A stretch of DNA of 34,849 nucleotides from Methanobacterium sp. Lineage in GTDB: Archaea; Methanobacteriota; Methanobacteria; Methanobacteriales; Methanobacteriaceae. Shown here piece after piece: positions 16,621 to 25,248 of the stretch. The first letter of the stretch is position 1; each line of letters opens with the position of its first letter. The stretch is taken from the NCBI GenBank assembly GCA_028700095.1, contig JAQVTJ010000004.1, forward strand, positions 1 through 34,849, in the 5' to 3' direction. The notes under the pieces were generated by a model. That model was given only the letters and a program-made list of their open reading frames with translations. It did not search any database and was not told where the DNA came from. A program made the translations under genes and the position numbers.

Positions 16621-17934
16621 TTAGAGATTGGATGTGATTGTGGTCATGTGTTTTATTCTTTTTTCAATAAGATTTGCAGTTCCAATATCTCTTCTATGAT
16701 AAACATCACCTTTAACATATTTTGTAGCATTTTCACATGTTTCTTCTGCTTCTTTTAGGGTGTTTCCTATCCCTACAAGTGCAAGTGCTCTTGATTTGGA
16801 TGTGAATATTTTACCATTCTTTTGGTTTACTGCAGCATAATAAACACGTGCTCCTTCTTGATTTATTTTAGTTTCATCTACAGTTATTATCTGTTCTGAT
16901 TTTCCTGTTTCAGGATAACCTTGAGGCACTATATATTTACAAACAGTGGCTTTTCTTTTAAAATCAGCTGTTTTCAAATTTCCATCTATTATATCTTTAC
17001 ATAATTCAATAAAATCTGTTTTTAGAAGAGGTAGAACATTTAAGGCTTCAGGATCTCCAAATCTTGCATTGTATTCCACAAGTTTAGGTCCATCTTTACA
17101 TAACATAAATTGACCATATAAAATACCTTTGTATGGTCCAACTTCTTTTTTTATTGCATTAACTGTTTCTTGCATTATCTTAACAGAAATTTGATAATTT
17201 TTTTTATCTAAAAATGGAAGTAAACCATTTTTATCAGAATATGATCCCATTCCACCTGTAATTGGGCCTTGGTCATTTTCATAGGCATGTGGATGATCTT
17301 GGGCAGCAGGCATTGGTATAACTTTATTACCATCAACAAAAGCCTGTACAGTGAATTCTTCACCAATTAATCTTTCCTCTATTACAACTTGGGCATGGCC
17401 ACTGATTTTATTGTTGATTATTTCTTTTACATATTGTTTAGCTGCTTCACCATCTTTAAGATGTTCCCCTACAATTTTAACACCTTTTCCGCCTGTAAGA
17501 CCCACTGGTTTCACAACTATATTCTGTCCAAATTCATCAATAAAATCTTTGGTATCATTAAAATTATCAAATACCCTATATATGATAGATCCATCTATTT
17601 TATAGGTGTTAAAGAGATCTCTCATAAATGCTTTATCAGTTTCTATTCTTGCAGCTTCTTTTGTTGGACCTACACAACTTATACCTGCTGATTGAAGCTC
17701 ATTTACTATTCCCATTTCAAGAGGTGCTTCAGGACCTATTATTGCCATGTTAATTTTATTTTTTAAAGCATATTCCTTAATTCCAATTAAATCTTTTTCA
17801 TTTGAAATTTGGAATTTAGATATTTGTGATATTCCAGGATTTTTTTTGCTCATAATAGAATATAAATCAGCATTTTTAACTGCATTACAAATTGCATGTT
17901 CTCTTGCACCCGTTCCAACAACAAGAATGTTCAT
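16621..17934 (-). CDS. purD: Phosphoribosylamine-glycine ligase
   Basis: PurD joins glycine to phosphoribosylamine with ATP, the second step of purine synthesis. The 437-residue ATP-grasp protein begins MNILVVGTGAREHAICNAV (N-domain Rossmann loop). It contains VVKPVGLTGGKGVKIV in the ATP-binding B domain, GPITGGMGSYSDKNGLLPFL, and the metal site YNARFGDPEALNVLPLL. Length is normal. GGGGGT precedes ATG 17934. The gene is alone on the minus strand and divergent from ilvB across 380 bp. Confidence 0.96.
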   Translation of the reverse strand: MNILVVGTGAREHAICNAVKNADLYSIMSKKNPGISQISKFQISNEKDLIGIKEYALKNKINMAIIGPEAPLEMGIVNELQSAGISCVGPTKEAARIETDKAFMRDLFNTYKIDGSIIYRVFDNFNDTKDFIDEFGQNIVVKPVGLTGGKGVKIVGEHLKDGEAAKQYVKEIINNKISGHAQVVIEERLIGEEFTVQAFVDGNKVIPMPAAQDHPHAYENDQGPITGGMGSYSDKNGLLPFLDKKNYQISVKIMQETVNAIKKEVGPYKGILYGQFMLCKDGPKLVEYNARFGDPEALNVLPLLKTDFIELCKDIIDGNLKTADFKRKATVCKYIVPQGYPETGKSEQIITVDETKINQEGARVYYAAVNQKNGKIFTSKSRALALVGIGNTLKEAEETCENATKYVKGDVYHRRDIGTANLIEKRIKHMTTITSNL

Positions 17935-18314
17935 AATTTATACCCCCAACTTGTTTAAAGCTCCTAATCTAATATTATAAATGATTTAAATATCCTTAGA
18001 ATATTTTAGTATAATAATCTTATTTTAACCTTATTATAAATTTTATTTTTATAATGATAAACCTTTTTTTTACTTCACATACACAGAATTATAGGGGAAT
18101 GTGATTATTTTTCAAGAAATTATTAAAAAGTATATTAATTTTTAGGTTTTATATGTAGGGTGTTTAGTTTAGTGATAGATGGTTAATAAAAGATAATATA
18201 TACTTCTACATGTTAATGTTTGAATTGAATATACTTTATTTAGTTAAATCTTAATTAAATGTGGATTAGAAAAAATAGGACATTAAAGCAGTTAAAAGTA
18301 AGTTAGGTGTTTTT
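17935..18314. other. Intergenic promoter region between purD and ilvB
   Basis: This holds the divergent promoters of purD and ilvB. AATATATA at 18195-18202 is a candidate ilvB TATA box, which would give a leader of about 90 nt. On the minus strand the T/A run around 17970-17990 is a candidate for purD. I looked for a leader peptide or a foldable leader before ilvB and see neither. GTTAGGTG just before ATG 18315 serves as SD. Confidence 0.45.
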
Positions 18315-20060
18315 ATGAAGGGTGGCGAAGCCATAATCAAATCACTCACAGATCAAGGAGTAGAAGTTGTTTTCGGGTATCCTGGGGGCGTTTTACTTCC
18401 ATTATACGATGTTTTATACGATTCAGATCTAAAACATATACTTGTAAGACATGAACAATGCGCAGCACATGCTGCAGATGGGTTTGCACGAGCTTCAGGT
18501 AAAGTAGGTGTGTGTATTGGAACATCAGGACCTGGTGCAACCAATCTTATAACTGGTATTGCTACAGCATATATGGATTCATCTCCAATATTAGCAATTG
18601 CAGGACAGGTAGCAACACATTTAATAGGTAATGATGCATTTCAGGAAGTGGATACTATTGGTATTACAATGCCCATTACAAAACATAACTTCCAAGCAAT
18701 GAAAGCTGAAGAAATTCCTGGAATGATAAAAGCAGGATTTTATATAGCCGGAACAGGGCGAACTGGACCTGTGGTTTTAGATCTTCCTAAAGATGTTCAA
18801 GAAGAAGAGTTTGATTATGATCAAGCCCCAGACATAGATCTTCCAGGATATAAACCCACTAAAAAAGGACATCCATTACAAGTTAAAAAAGCAGCAAATT
18901 TAATATTAAATTCAAAAATGCCTGTTATTTTAGCTGGTGGAGGTATAATACTTTCAAATGCATCAGATGAACTATTGAAATTTTCAAAATTAGTTGAAGC
19001 ACCAGTAACAACAACATTAATGGGTAAAGGCTCATTTTCAGAAGATGATAAGTTTTCGCTTGGAATGTTAGGAATGCATGGAAGAACAGTATCAAATTAT
19101 ATTGTTGATGAATGTGATTGTCTTATTGCAATTGGATGCAGATTCTCTGATCGTACAACAGGATTAATATCTGAATTTGCTCGAAATGCAAAAATTATCC
19201 ATATAGATATTGATCCAGCAGAAATAGGTAAAAATGTGGATATAGATGTTCCTATTGTTGGTGATGCTAAAAATGTATTAAATAATTTGATAAAAATAGT
19301 TTCCAATAAAAATAATGGAAATAAAAGCCGAAATGCCTGGTTAAATCATGTTGTTAAATTTAAAAATAATTGCGAACCTAATTTATTATATTCTGATAGC
19401 ATCCCATTAAAACCACAACAAGTAATAAAAGAATTATATAATGCCATTAGCGATGATACAATTATCACAACTGATGTTGGGCAGAATCAAATGTGGATGG
19501 CCCGTTATTTCAGTACAAGAAATCCTAGAAAGTTTATATCATCAGGAGGACTTGGGACAATGGGATTCGGATTTCCTGCAGCAATAGGTGCGAAAATTGC
19601 AATGCCTGATAATGATGTTGTTGCAGTGTGTGGAGATGGTGGATTTTTAATGGTTTGCCAAGATCTAGCTACAATAAAGGAATATGATATACCTTTAGTT
19701 ATATGTGTATTTGATAATAGACGTCTGGGTATGGTTTCACAATGGCAGAGATTGTTCTATAATAAAAGAATATCATATACACAGCTTGGTCAGAGCCCTG
19801 ATTTTGTAAAACTTTCAGAATCATTTGGTGTTAATGCAGAAAGAGTTGAAAAACCTGGAGAAATGGAATTAGCTGTTAGAAATGCTATTAAATCAGGCCA
19901 ACCTTATCTTATTGATGTTATAATTGACGCTGATGAAGTGCTTCCTATTGTACCGCCAGGATGTGGATTAACAGAAATTGTAGGTGAATATAAAGTTGAA
20001 CAAAAAACACCTGGAGAAATTCTCTATAAAAAAAATAAAAAAGAAATAGGTGGTGCTTAA
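18315..20060 (+). CDS. ilvB: Acetolactate synthase, large (catalytic) subunit
   Basis: The TPP-dependent enzyme condenses pyruvate with pyruvate or 2-ketobutyrate, the committed step to valine, leucine and isoleucine. The 581-residue protein begins MKGGEAIIKSLTDQGVEVVF and has the catalytic glutamate E47 (VRHEQCAAHAADGFARASG). A central FAD/Rossmann-like domain contains IAIGCRFSDRTTG. The TPP motif GDGG starts at about residue 441 and ends in VFDNRRLGMVSQWQ. C-terminal PGCGLTEIVGEY is typical of archaeal AHAS. Its stop is one base away from the TTG start I assign to ilvN, so the subunits are translationally coupled. Confidence 0.97.
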   Translation: MKGGEAIIKSLTDQGVEVVFGYPGGVLLPLYDVLYDSDLKHILVRHEQCAAHAADGFARASGKVGVCIGTSGPGATNLITGIATAYMDSSPILAIAGQVATHLIGNDAFQEVDTIGITMPITKHNFQAMKAEEIPGMIKAGFYIAGTGRTGPVVLDLPKDVQEEEFDYDQAPDIDLPGYKPTKKGHPLQVKKAANLILNSKMPVILAGGGIILSNASDELLKFSKLVEAPVTTTLMGKGSFSEDDKFSLGMLGMHGRTVSNYIVDECDCLIAIGCRFSDRTTGLISEFARNAKIIHIDIDPAEIGKNVDIDVPIVGDAKNVLNNLIKIVSNKNNGNKSRNAWLNHVVKFKNNCEPNLLYSDSIPLKPQQVIKELYNAISDDTIITTDVGQNQMWMARYFSTRNPRKFISSGGLGTMGFGFPAAIGAKIAMPDNDVVAVCGDGGFLMVCQDLATIKEYDIPLVICVFDNRRLGMVSQWQRLFYNKRISYTQLGQSPDFVKLSESFGVNAERVEKPGEMELAVRNAIKSGQPYLIDVIIDADEVLPIVPPGCGLTEIVGEYKVEQKTPGEILYKKNKKEIGGA

Positions 20061-20061
20061 G

Positions 20062-20562
20062 TTGGATGAAAGCAGAACTCATATTATAAGTGCTTTGATT
20101 CTACATAAACCTGGTGTTCTCCAAAGAGTAGCAGGTCTTTTCACTAGAAGAGGTTTTAATATAGAAAATATTACTGTAGGTACATCAGAACAAGAACATC
20201 TTGCACGTATGACAATAATAGCTAAAGGTGATGAAAAAGTTCTTGAACAAATTACAAAACAGCTCAATAAACTTATAGAAGTAATTAAAGTAAGGGATCT
20301 TAATCCTGAAATAACAGTAAAACTAGAATTATGTTTAATTAAGGTTCATACTGCAAATGAAAAAGTAAGATCAGAAATAATACAATATGCAAATATATTC
20401 AGTGGAAGAATAATTGATGTAAGTCCAGATACACTTACCATTGCAATTACAGGATCACCTGAAAAAATAGAATCACTTATAGATCTTGTTAGAATATTTG
20501 GTATTAAAGAAATTGCAAGAACAGGTCCCACAGCAATTTCAAGAGGAACCAAGACCATGTAA
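20062..20562 (+). CDS. ilvN: Acetolactate synthase, small (regulatory) subunit
   Basis: This ACT-domain subunit activates the large subunit and confers valine feedback inhibition. The 166-residue protein begins DESRTHIISALILHKPGVLQ, the usual family start. An ACT domain at about 5-80 includes RRGFNIENITVG. A C-terminal domain ends IFGIKEIARTGPTAISRG. I choose TTG 20062 because GGTGGTG (20049-20055) sits 6 nt upstream as an SD formed by the last codons of ilvB; in-frame GTG codons at 20050 and 20053 lie inside that SD. The gene follows ilvB with a one-base gap, and ilvC follows after 78 bp. Confidence 0.94.
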   Translation: MDESRTHIISALILHKPGVLQRVAGLFTRRGFNIENITVGTSEQEHLARMTIIAKGDEKVLEQITKQLNKLIEVIKVRDLNPEITVKLELCLIKVHTANEKVRSEIIQYANIFSGRIIDVSPDTLTIAITGSPEKIESLIDLVRIFGIKEIARTGPTAISRGTKTM

Positions 20563-20640
20563 TTAATATTTCAAATATATTGTTTTTTATGTTAAAAAAA
20601 AAAAAATATTTTATTTAGAATTATGTAGGAGGAATATAAT

Positions 20641-21627
20641 ATGAAAATGTATTATGAGAAAGATGTTGATTTAAACATTTTAAAGGATAAAACTGTTGCT
20701 GTTATAGGATATGGAAGTCAAGGAATGGCCCAAGCAAGAAATATGCATGAAAGTGGATTAAATGTTATTGTTGGTCTAAGAGAAGATGGTGATTCTTGGA
20801 ATAATGCTGTAACTGATGGTTTAAATGTTATGGCAGTTGAAGATGCTGTAAAACTTGCTGATATAATACATATATTAGTGCCTGATGAAATTCAAGGAGA
20901 ATTATATAATAAATCAATAAAAGATAATCTTAAAAAAGGCAATACCTTATCTTTTTCACATGGTTATAATATACATTTCGGATATATAAATGCTCCAGAG
21001 AATGTTAATATAATAATGATAGCTCCTAAAGGTCCTGGTGCCATGGTTAGGAAAATGTATGAAGAAGGATTTGGTGTGCCGGGATTATTGGCTGTTGAAA
21101 GAGATTATACTGGAAATGCACTTCAAATTGCACTGGCAATGGCTCAAGGCTCAGGATTAACTAAAGCAGGAGTGCTTGAAACAACATTTAAAGAAGAAAC
21201 AGAAACAGATTTATTTGGTGAACAAGCTGTATTATGTGGTGGTGCAACAGAACTTATTGCTGCTGGTTTTCAGACACTTGTTGATGCAGGATACCAACCA
21301 GAAATTGCATATTTTGAAACATGTCATGAATTAAAACTTATTGTTGATCTTATATATGCAAAAGGATTTGCTGGTATGTGGAATGATGTAAGTAACACAG
21401 CAGAATATGGTGGTCTTGCAACAAGGAAACGTATAATTACTGATGAAACCAGGAAAGAAATGAAGAAAATCCTAGAAGAAATACAGACAGGTAAATTTAC
21501 AAGGGAATGGGCAACTGAAACCAATGTTGGAAGTCCAATGCTCAAAAGATTAAGGGTAATTGAATCTGAATTACAAATTGAAAAGGTAGGAGCTAGACTC
21601 AGAAAATTATGTGGGCTTCAAAAATAA
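20641..21627 (+). CDS. ilvC: Ketol-acid reductoisomerase
   Basis: IlvC isomerises and reduces acetolactate or acetohydroxybutyrate with NAD(P)H and Mg2+. The 328-residue class I (short) enzyme has the Rossmann loop GYGSQG (23-28), then VGLREDGDSW, where the residues after VGLRE influence NADPH versus NADH choice. It also has the metal-binding segment ETDLFGEQAVLCGG and the helical domain segment YFETCHELKLIVDLI. GGAGG lies upstream of ATG 20641. It is probably in one operon with ilvBN, though the 78-bp gap could hold a second promoter. A T-rich tract follows the stop. Confidence 0.97.
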   Translation: MKMYYEKDVDLNILKDKTVAVIGYGSQGMAQARNMHESGLNVIVGLREDGDSWNNAVTDGLNVMAVEDAVKLADIIHILVPDEIQGELYNKSIKDNLKKGNTLSFSHGYNIHFGYINAPENVNIIMIAPKGPGAMVRKMYEEGFGVPGLLAVERDYTGNALQIALAMAQGSGLTKAGVLETTFKEETETDLFGEQAVLCGGATELIAAGFQTLVDAGYQPEIAYFETCHELKLIVDLIYAKGFAGMWNDVSNTAEYGGLATRKRIITDETRKEMKKILEEIQTGKFTREWATETNVGSPMLKRLRVIESELQIEKVGARLRKLCGLQK

Positions 21628-21649
21628 ATTTTTTTTTATATTTTTTTAA
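21628..21649 (+). terminator. T-tract terminator after ilvC
   Basis: Two runs of seven or more T separated by ATA follow the ilvC stop directly, without a convincing stem. Archaeal RNA polymerase terminates on such T-tracts, so this may end the ilvBNC message before the marker 12 gene. Confidence 0.4.
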
Positions 21650-21748
21650 CACCCACAAAGAGACATTCAATTTTTTTAAATTAATAAATATGTATAACAT
21701 TAAATTCTATTCAAACTAATACCCTTTATTCATTAAAATGGTGGTAAT

Positions 21749-22750
21749 ATGGTCTTTATTGGCATGGATCACGGTACAACAGGAGTTTCATTTACAATAC
21801 TTGATGATAAACCTGTACACTTTAAAATTGGTAGAGAAGAATTATCAAAAGGCACTAAATCAGCAATTCAACAACTTAATAAAAGGGTTGATCTTAAATC
21901 CATTGATCTAATGGCCATTACATATGCCATGGGTGATGGTATTAATACTATTATGCCTATTGAAAAGGTTAAAAATAGAGGTATCCTATCAATGGGAGGT
22001 GCAGGTAAGGTTACTGGTGGAGGAACTGCAGTCTATGATGAAATAGTAGAATCAGGAATACCAACCATACTTATACCAGGAATTCATAAGAATACTGAAT
22101 GTCTTGATCCTAGATTTAAAGCTGCTTATTCCCATCATGCAAGCTCTGAAAAAATCAGTATATGTTACAATGCATATATTGAAACAGGTTTTGAAAACAT
22201 GATTGTATCAGATATTAGTTCAAATACTGCAACTATGTTAATTGAAAATGGGAAAATATGTGGAGCAATGGATGCTTGTGTTGGGGCAATGGGTATTGTT
22301 CACGGTCCTTTAGATCTTCAAATGATAAGAGACATTGATGATGGATTAAAAACTGCTAATGAATGTTTTTCAAGAGCAGGAGCTGTTAAAATAGCTGATC
22401 TCGATACAAATGTTTCATTGGCTAAAGAAAAGCTTCTGGAAAGATATGTGAAAGGAGATGAAAAGGCTTTACTTTCTTTCAAAACCATGATAATGACAAT
22501 TTTAATGGAAATTCATGGCCTAATTGGAATAGCAGATCATGGTATTCAAGGTATTGTTTTAACAGGTTCTATAGGTTCAATGACAGAACCTTATAACTTT
22601 TTTAATGAAATTAAATTAGGATTAAATAAATCAATCCCAATTATTAATTTACCACCTACATCCGGCTCTGTTGGAAGTGCACAGATAGCTAAATCTGTTT
22701 TTGAAGGTGAAAAGAATATATTAGGCATAAAAGTAGATGATATATATTGA
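21749..22750 (+). CDS. Methanogenesis marker protein 12 (ASKHA-like)
   Basis: The 333-residue product matches my recollection of the methanogenesis marker 12 family: proteins found in essentially all methanogens, of unproven function, with an ASKHA (actin/sugar kinase/Hsp70) look. The phosphate-1-like loop is at the N-terminus (FIGMDHGTTGVSFTIL). Further Gly-rich segments follow: SMGGAGKVTGGGTAVYDE, GAMDACVGAMGIVHGPLDLQ and GIQGIVLTGSIGSMTEPYNF, the last like an adenosine loop. ATG 21749 has GGTGGT just upstream. It lies 121 bp behind ilvC with a T-tract between, and is followed by its own hairpin terminator, so it is probably a separate unit. Confidence 0.82.
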   Translation: MVFIGMDHGTTGVSFTILDDKPVHFKIGREELSKGTKSAIQQLNKRVDLKSIDLMAITYAMGDGINTIMPIEKVKNRGILSMGGAGKVTGGGTAVYDEIVESGIPTILIPGIHKNTECLDPRFKAAYSHHASSEKISICYNAYIETGFENMIVSDISSNTATMLIENGKICGAMDACVGAMGIVHGPLDLQMIRDIDDGLKTANECFSRAGAVKIADLDTNVSLAKEKLLERYVKGDEKALLSFKTMIMTILMEIHGLIGIADHGIQGIVLTGSIGSMTEPYNFFNEIKLGLNKSIPIINLPPTSGSVGSAQIAKSVFEGEKNILGIKVDDIY

Positions 22751-22755
22751 ATATA

Positions 22756-22795
22756 ATTCACCATATAAATTTCTGGTGTAGAATTTTTTTTATTT
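22756..22795 (+). terminator. Hairpin terminator after the marker 12 gene
   Basis: ATTCACCA (22756-22763) pairs with TGGTG (22774-22778) and GAAT (22781-22784), leaving a two-base bulge. Seven T residues and further T-rich sequence follow. Confidence 0.6.
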
Positions 22796-23041
22796 ATTTT
22801 TCAATAATTTTAATGTTCCATAGTAAATAAATACAATAATTTATTCTACTGTAGATCTATTTTATGTTTTATCTTCTATCTATTTATATCGTATCCTAAA
22901 AAAAATTTCTTCTGTAATAAAAAAATTCTTATTACTTAATATTTGGAAAATAATACTTTTACACTGGAAATGCATGTCTAGATTATCTAATTGTTGTTAA
23001 AATAGATTTTAGATTATTTATAGATAAAATTATAAAGGATG

Positions 23042-23827
23042 TTAATCCAACCATCCTTCCATTAGATTTAATTTAGATGTACAATCTATAGAAATAGGAG
23101 TTATAGTTGCAGAATGTTCTACTTTAAGAACATGTACATCTGTACCAATATTATCATTTTCAATTGGATCCCCATCAATCCAATAATAGGGTTTGCCTCT
23201 TGGATCTAATCTTTTCTTTATATGTATTTGGTACATTCTTTCACCAAGTGTGGTGAGATGTATTTTATCATTAGTAGGGTGTGAGGGTATGTTCAAATTC
23301 AAAAAATCCACACCTGATGGTAAACCTTTTTCTATAACCTTCTCTGCCACATATTTCAGTATCTTTGTTGCATATGTGAAATCAACATCAACATGGCCAT
23401 CATGAAATTTTATATCTCCACGAGACACTTGAAGTGAAACTGAAATTGAAGGAATACCATGAACTACTGCTTCCATTGCAGCACCAATAGTTCCTGATGT
23501 AGTTAATTCTGATTTACCAAGGTTTTCCCCTATATTAATTCCTGATATTACAAGATCTGGTTTTTCTTCAGTAATTTCATAAATTCCAATTATTACCGCA
23601 TCTGTAGGTGTTCCAGAAACAGCAAATGCTTCACTTCCATCTGGAAGCTTTGTTGCATTTACCCTAATTGGTTCAAATAATGTTAATGCATGCCCAATCC
23701 CACTTTGCTGGGTTGTAGGAGCCACCACATCAATCTTGCCCAGATTTTCAACAGCTTTTTTAGCAGCCATTATTCCTGACGAGTTAACTCCATCGTCGTT
23801 GGTTATAAGTATTCTCATAAATGCCAT
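23042..23827 (-). CDS. surE: SurE family 5'/3'-nucleotidase
   Basis: SurE is a metal-dependent phosphatase acting on nucleoside monophosphates. The 261-residue protein has the family signature RILITNDDGVNSSGI with the metal-binding Asp pair. The Ser/Asn metal-site segment TQQSGIGHALTL and the conserved VSGINIGENLGKSELTTSGTIGAAMEA region follow, and length is usual. Two starts are possible, ATG 23827 or ATG 23818 (MRILITNDDG, the typical family start); neither has an SD, so I give the longer frame. The gene is divergent from the Mrr-like gene and converges with the marker 12 gene. Confidence 0.94.
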   Translation of the reverse strand: MAFMRILITNDDGVNSSGIMAAKKAVENLGKIDVVAPTTQQSGIGHALTLFEPIRVNATKLPDGSEAFAVSGTPTDAVIIGIYEITEEKPDLVISGINIGENLGKSELTTSGTIGAAMEAVVHGIPSISVSLQVSRGDIKFHDGHVDVDFTYATKILKYVAEKVIEKGLPSGVDFLNLNIPSHPTNDKIHLTTLGERMYQIHIKKRLDPRGKPYYWIDGDPIENDNIGTDVHVLKVEHSATITPISIDCTSKLNLMEGWLD

Positions 23828-23980
23828 ATTTATTACTTAACATTCAAAAAGTTTGTGTGCTATGTTTGATGAACATATGTTATAAGTATATTAAATTAGA
23901 AAAGAATTAATACTAAATATTAAATAATAGTTAAGATTTATGTTAAATATTATTTCTTTAGATGCTTTAAGGTGAGTAAA

Positions 23981-24796
23981 TTGAAAAAAGATAGGTTGAT
24001 CAGATTCATTGGAAAGGTTATGGAAGAATCTGGATTCAAGGTCTACAAAAACTTTAAAACTTCTCGTTATACAATTGATATCTATGGTGTGTTACCTACA
24101 ATTGTAGGTGATATGGGTGTTGTTGTTGCTTGCAAAAACTATGATGAACACTGGAAAGTGGGGTTAGATGTGTTGAAGGAAATGGAAATGATTGGTAAAA
24201 CACTTAAAGCATCAAAGATTGTTGTAATTACCACGTCCACATTCACTAATAGTGCAACAAATTATGCTGGAAGAAGAAATATTAAACTTATTGATAAAGA
24301 TGGACTGTTAATAATAGCAAAAAAATTCTCAAAAAAAGAAAATAAACTAGATGAACCAGTTAAAACTGGTGAAAATGGATTATATGAAGAATCAGAAACA
24401 TATATTCCTAAAACTAAAATATCCAAAGGTCCATTAATCTTCAATGCAGGGAAAAGAAGTTTATTTAAAAGTAGAAGAGAAAGTAGAAAATCACAAAATA
24501 TTGGAATGGAATTGGATCTTGGAAAATTTATACAAGGACTCAAAAGAATTGTAAATAATACCATTGCAATGATAATAATAGTACTTCTATTATCTTCATT
24601 TATAACATATAGTATAGGATTATTTAATAAAAACACAGCACTTATTGGTGTTTCAAAGATATTATCCTCTGCTATATTATCATATGGACTTATCTTTTTA
24701 GTTGAGAAGGATCCAAATGTGGTACTTACTAAAGGAACAATTGTTTTCTTTGTTTCAATGATAATATATGTTGTTTTAATATTACTAGTTCAATAG
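23981..24796 (+). CDS. Membrane protein with N-terminal Mrr/restriction-endonuclease-like domain
   Basis: The 271-residue protein has an N-terminal domain (about 1-125) of the Mrr_cat/restriction-endonuclease-like fold. After a helix (RFIGKVMEESGFKVYKN) come SRYTIDIYGVLP, with the catalytic-type Asp, and GVVVACKNYDEHWK. The spacing D...x-C-K resembles the (D/E)xK variant of Mrr-like nucleases. Then KIVVITTSTFTNSATNYAGRRNIKLID is typical of the end of the fold. A charged linker leads to three predicted transmembrane helices at about 195-265. I place the start at TTG 23981 because AAGGTGAG lies just upstream; GTG 23972 is inside that SD. A nuclease fold tethered to the membrane suggests defence or DNA surveillance, or an inactive scaffold. 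The function is not known to me. Confidence 0.75.
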   Translation: MKKDRLIRFIGKVMEESGFKVYKNFKTSRYTIDIYGVLPTIVGDMGVVVACKNYDEHWKVGLDVLKEMEMIGKTLKASKIVVITTSTFTNSATNYAGRRNIKLIDKDGLLIIAKKFSKKENKLDEPVKTGENGLYEESETYIPKTKISKGPLIFNAGKRSLFKSRRESRKSQNIGMELDLGKFIQGLKRIVNNTIAMIIIVLLLSSFITYSIGLFNKNTALIGVSKILSSAILSYGLIFLVEKDPNVVLTKGTIVFFVSMIIYVVLILLVQ

Positions 24797-24927
24797 CCTA
24801 TATAAAACCCCCTTTTTTTTATTATAAGTTAATATTTTGTTTAGATATCTAATTTAAAATTATTATATTAAATATTTAATAATAAAAATTTTGTAAAAAT
24901 TTCTTTTATATAATAATATTAGGATAT

Positions 24928-25001
<74 letters not shown>

Positions 25002-25025
25002 CTTCTCTAATATTATGTTTTGGGA

Positions 25026-25039
25026 TATATAAACCTTTT
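25026..25039 (-). promoter_or_regulatory. BRE/TATA promoter of tRNA-Val
   Basis: On the minus strand GAAAAGG is followed by TTTATATA. The centre of the TATA box is about 29 bp upstream of the tRNA 5' end, the canonical archaeal spacing. This is the clearest promoter in the window and could serve as a reference for the others. Confidence 0.8.
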
Positions 25040-25248
25040 CTAGAAATTCATAAAATTTCTAAATATTTTTTTACAAAAGATATTATTTTGTAAATATTAA
25101 TTTAACTAACTTATATATAATAATTTTCACATGATTTTATATTTTCTATATAAAAAAAAAAAATAATTGGTTAATAAAAATATTTTTATTAAAAATTTAT
25201 TTATTGTATTAAACCTAATTATAATTTAGAAAGTAGGGGGAAATAATC

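Noticed and set aside
24822..24830. Single TTATAAGTT half-sites, also at 3303-3311 as AACTTATAA
   Set aside because: A 9-bp AT-rich word is expected a few times by chance in this window, and no inverted partner is adjacent.
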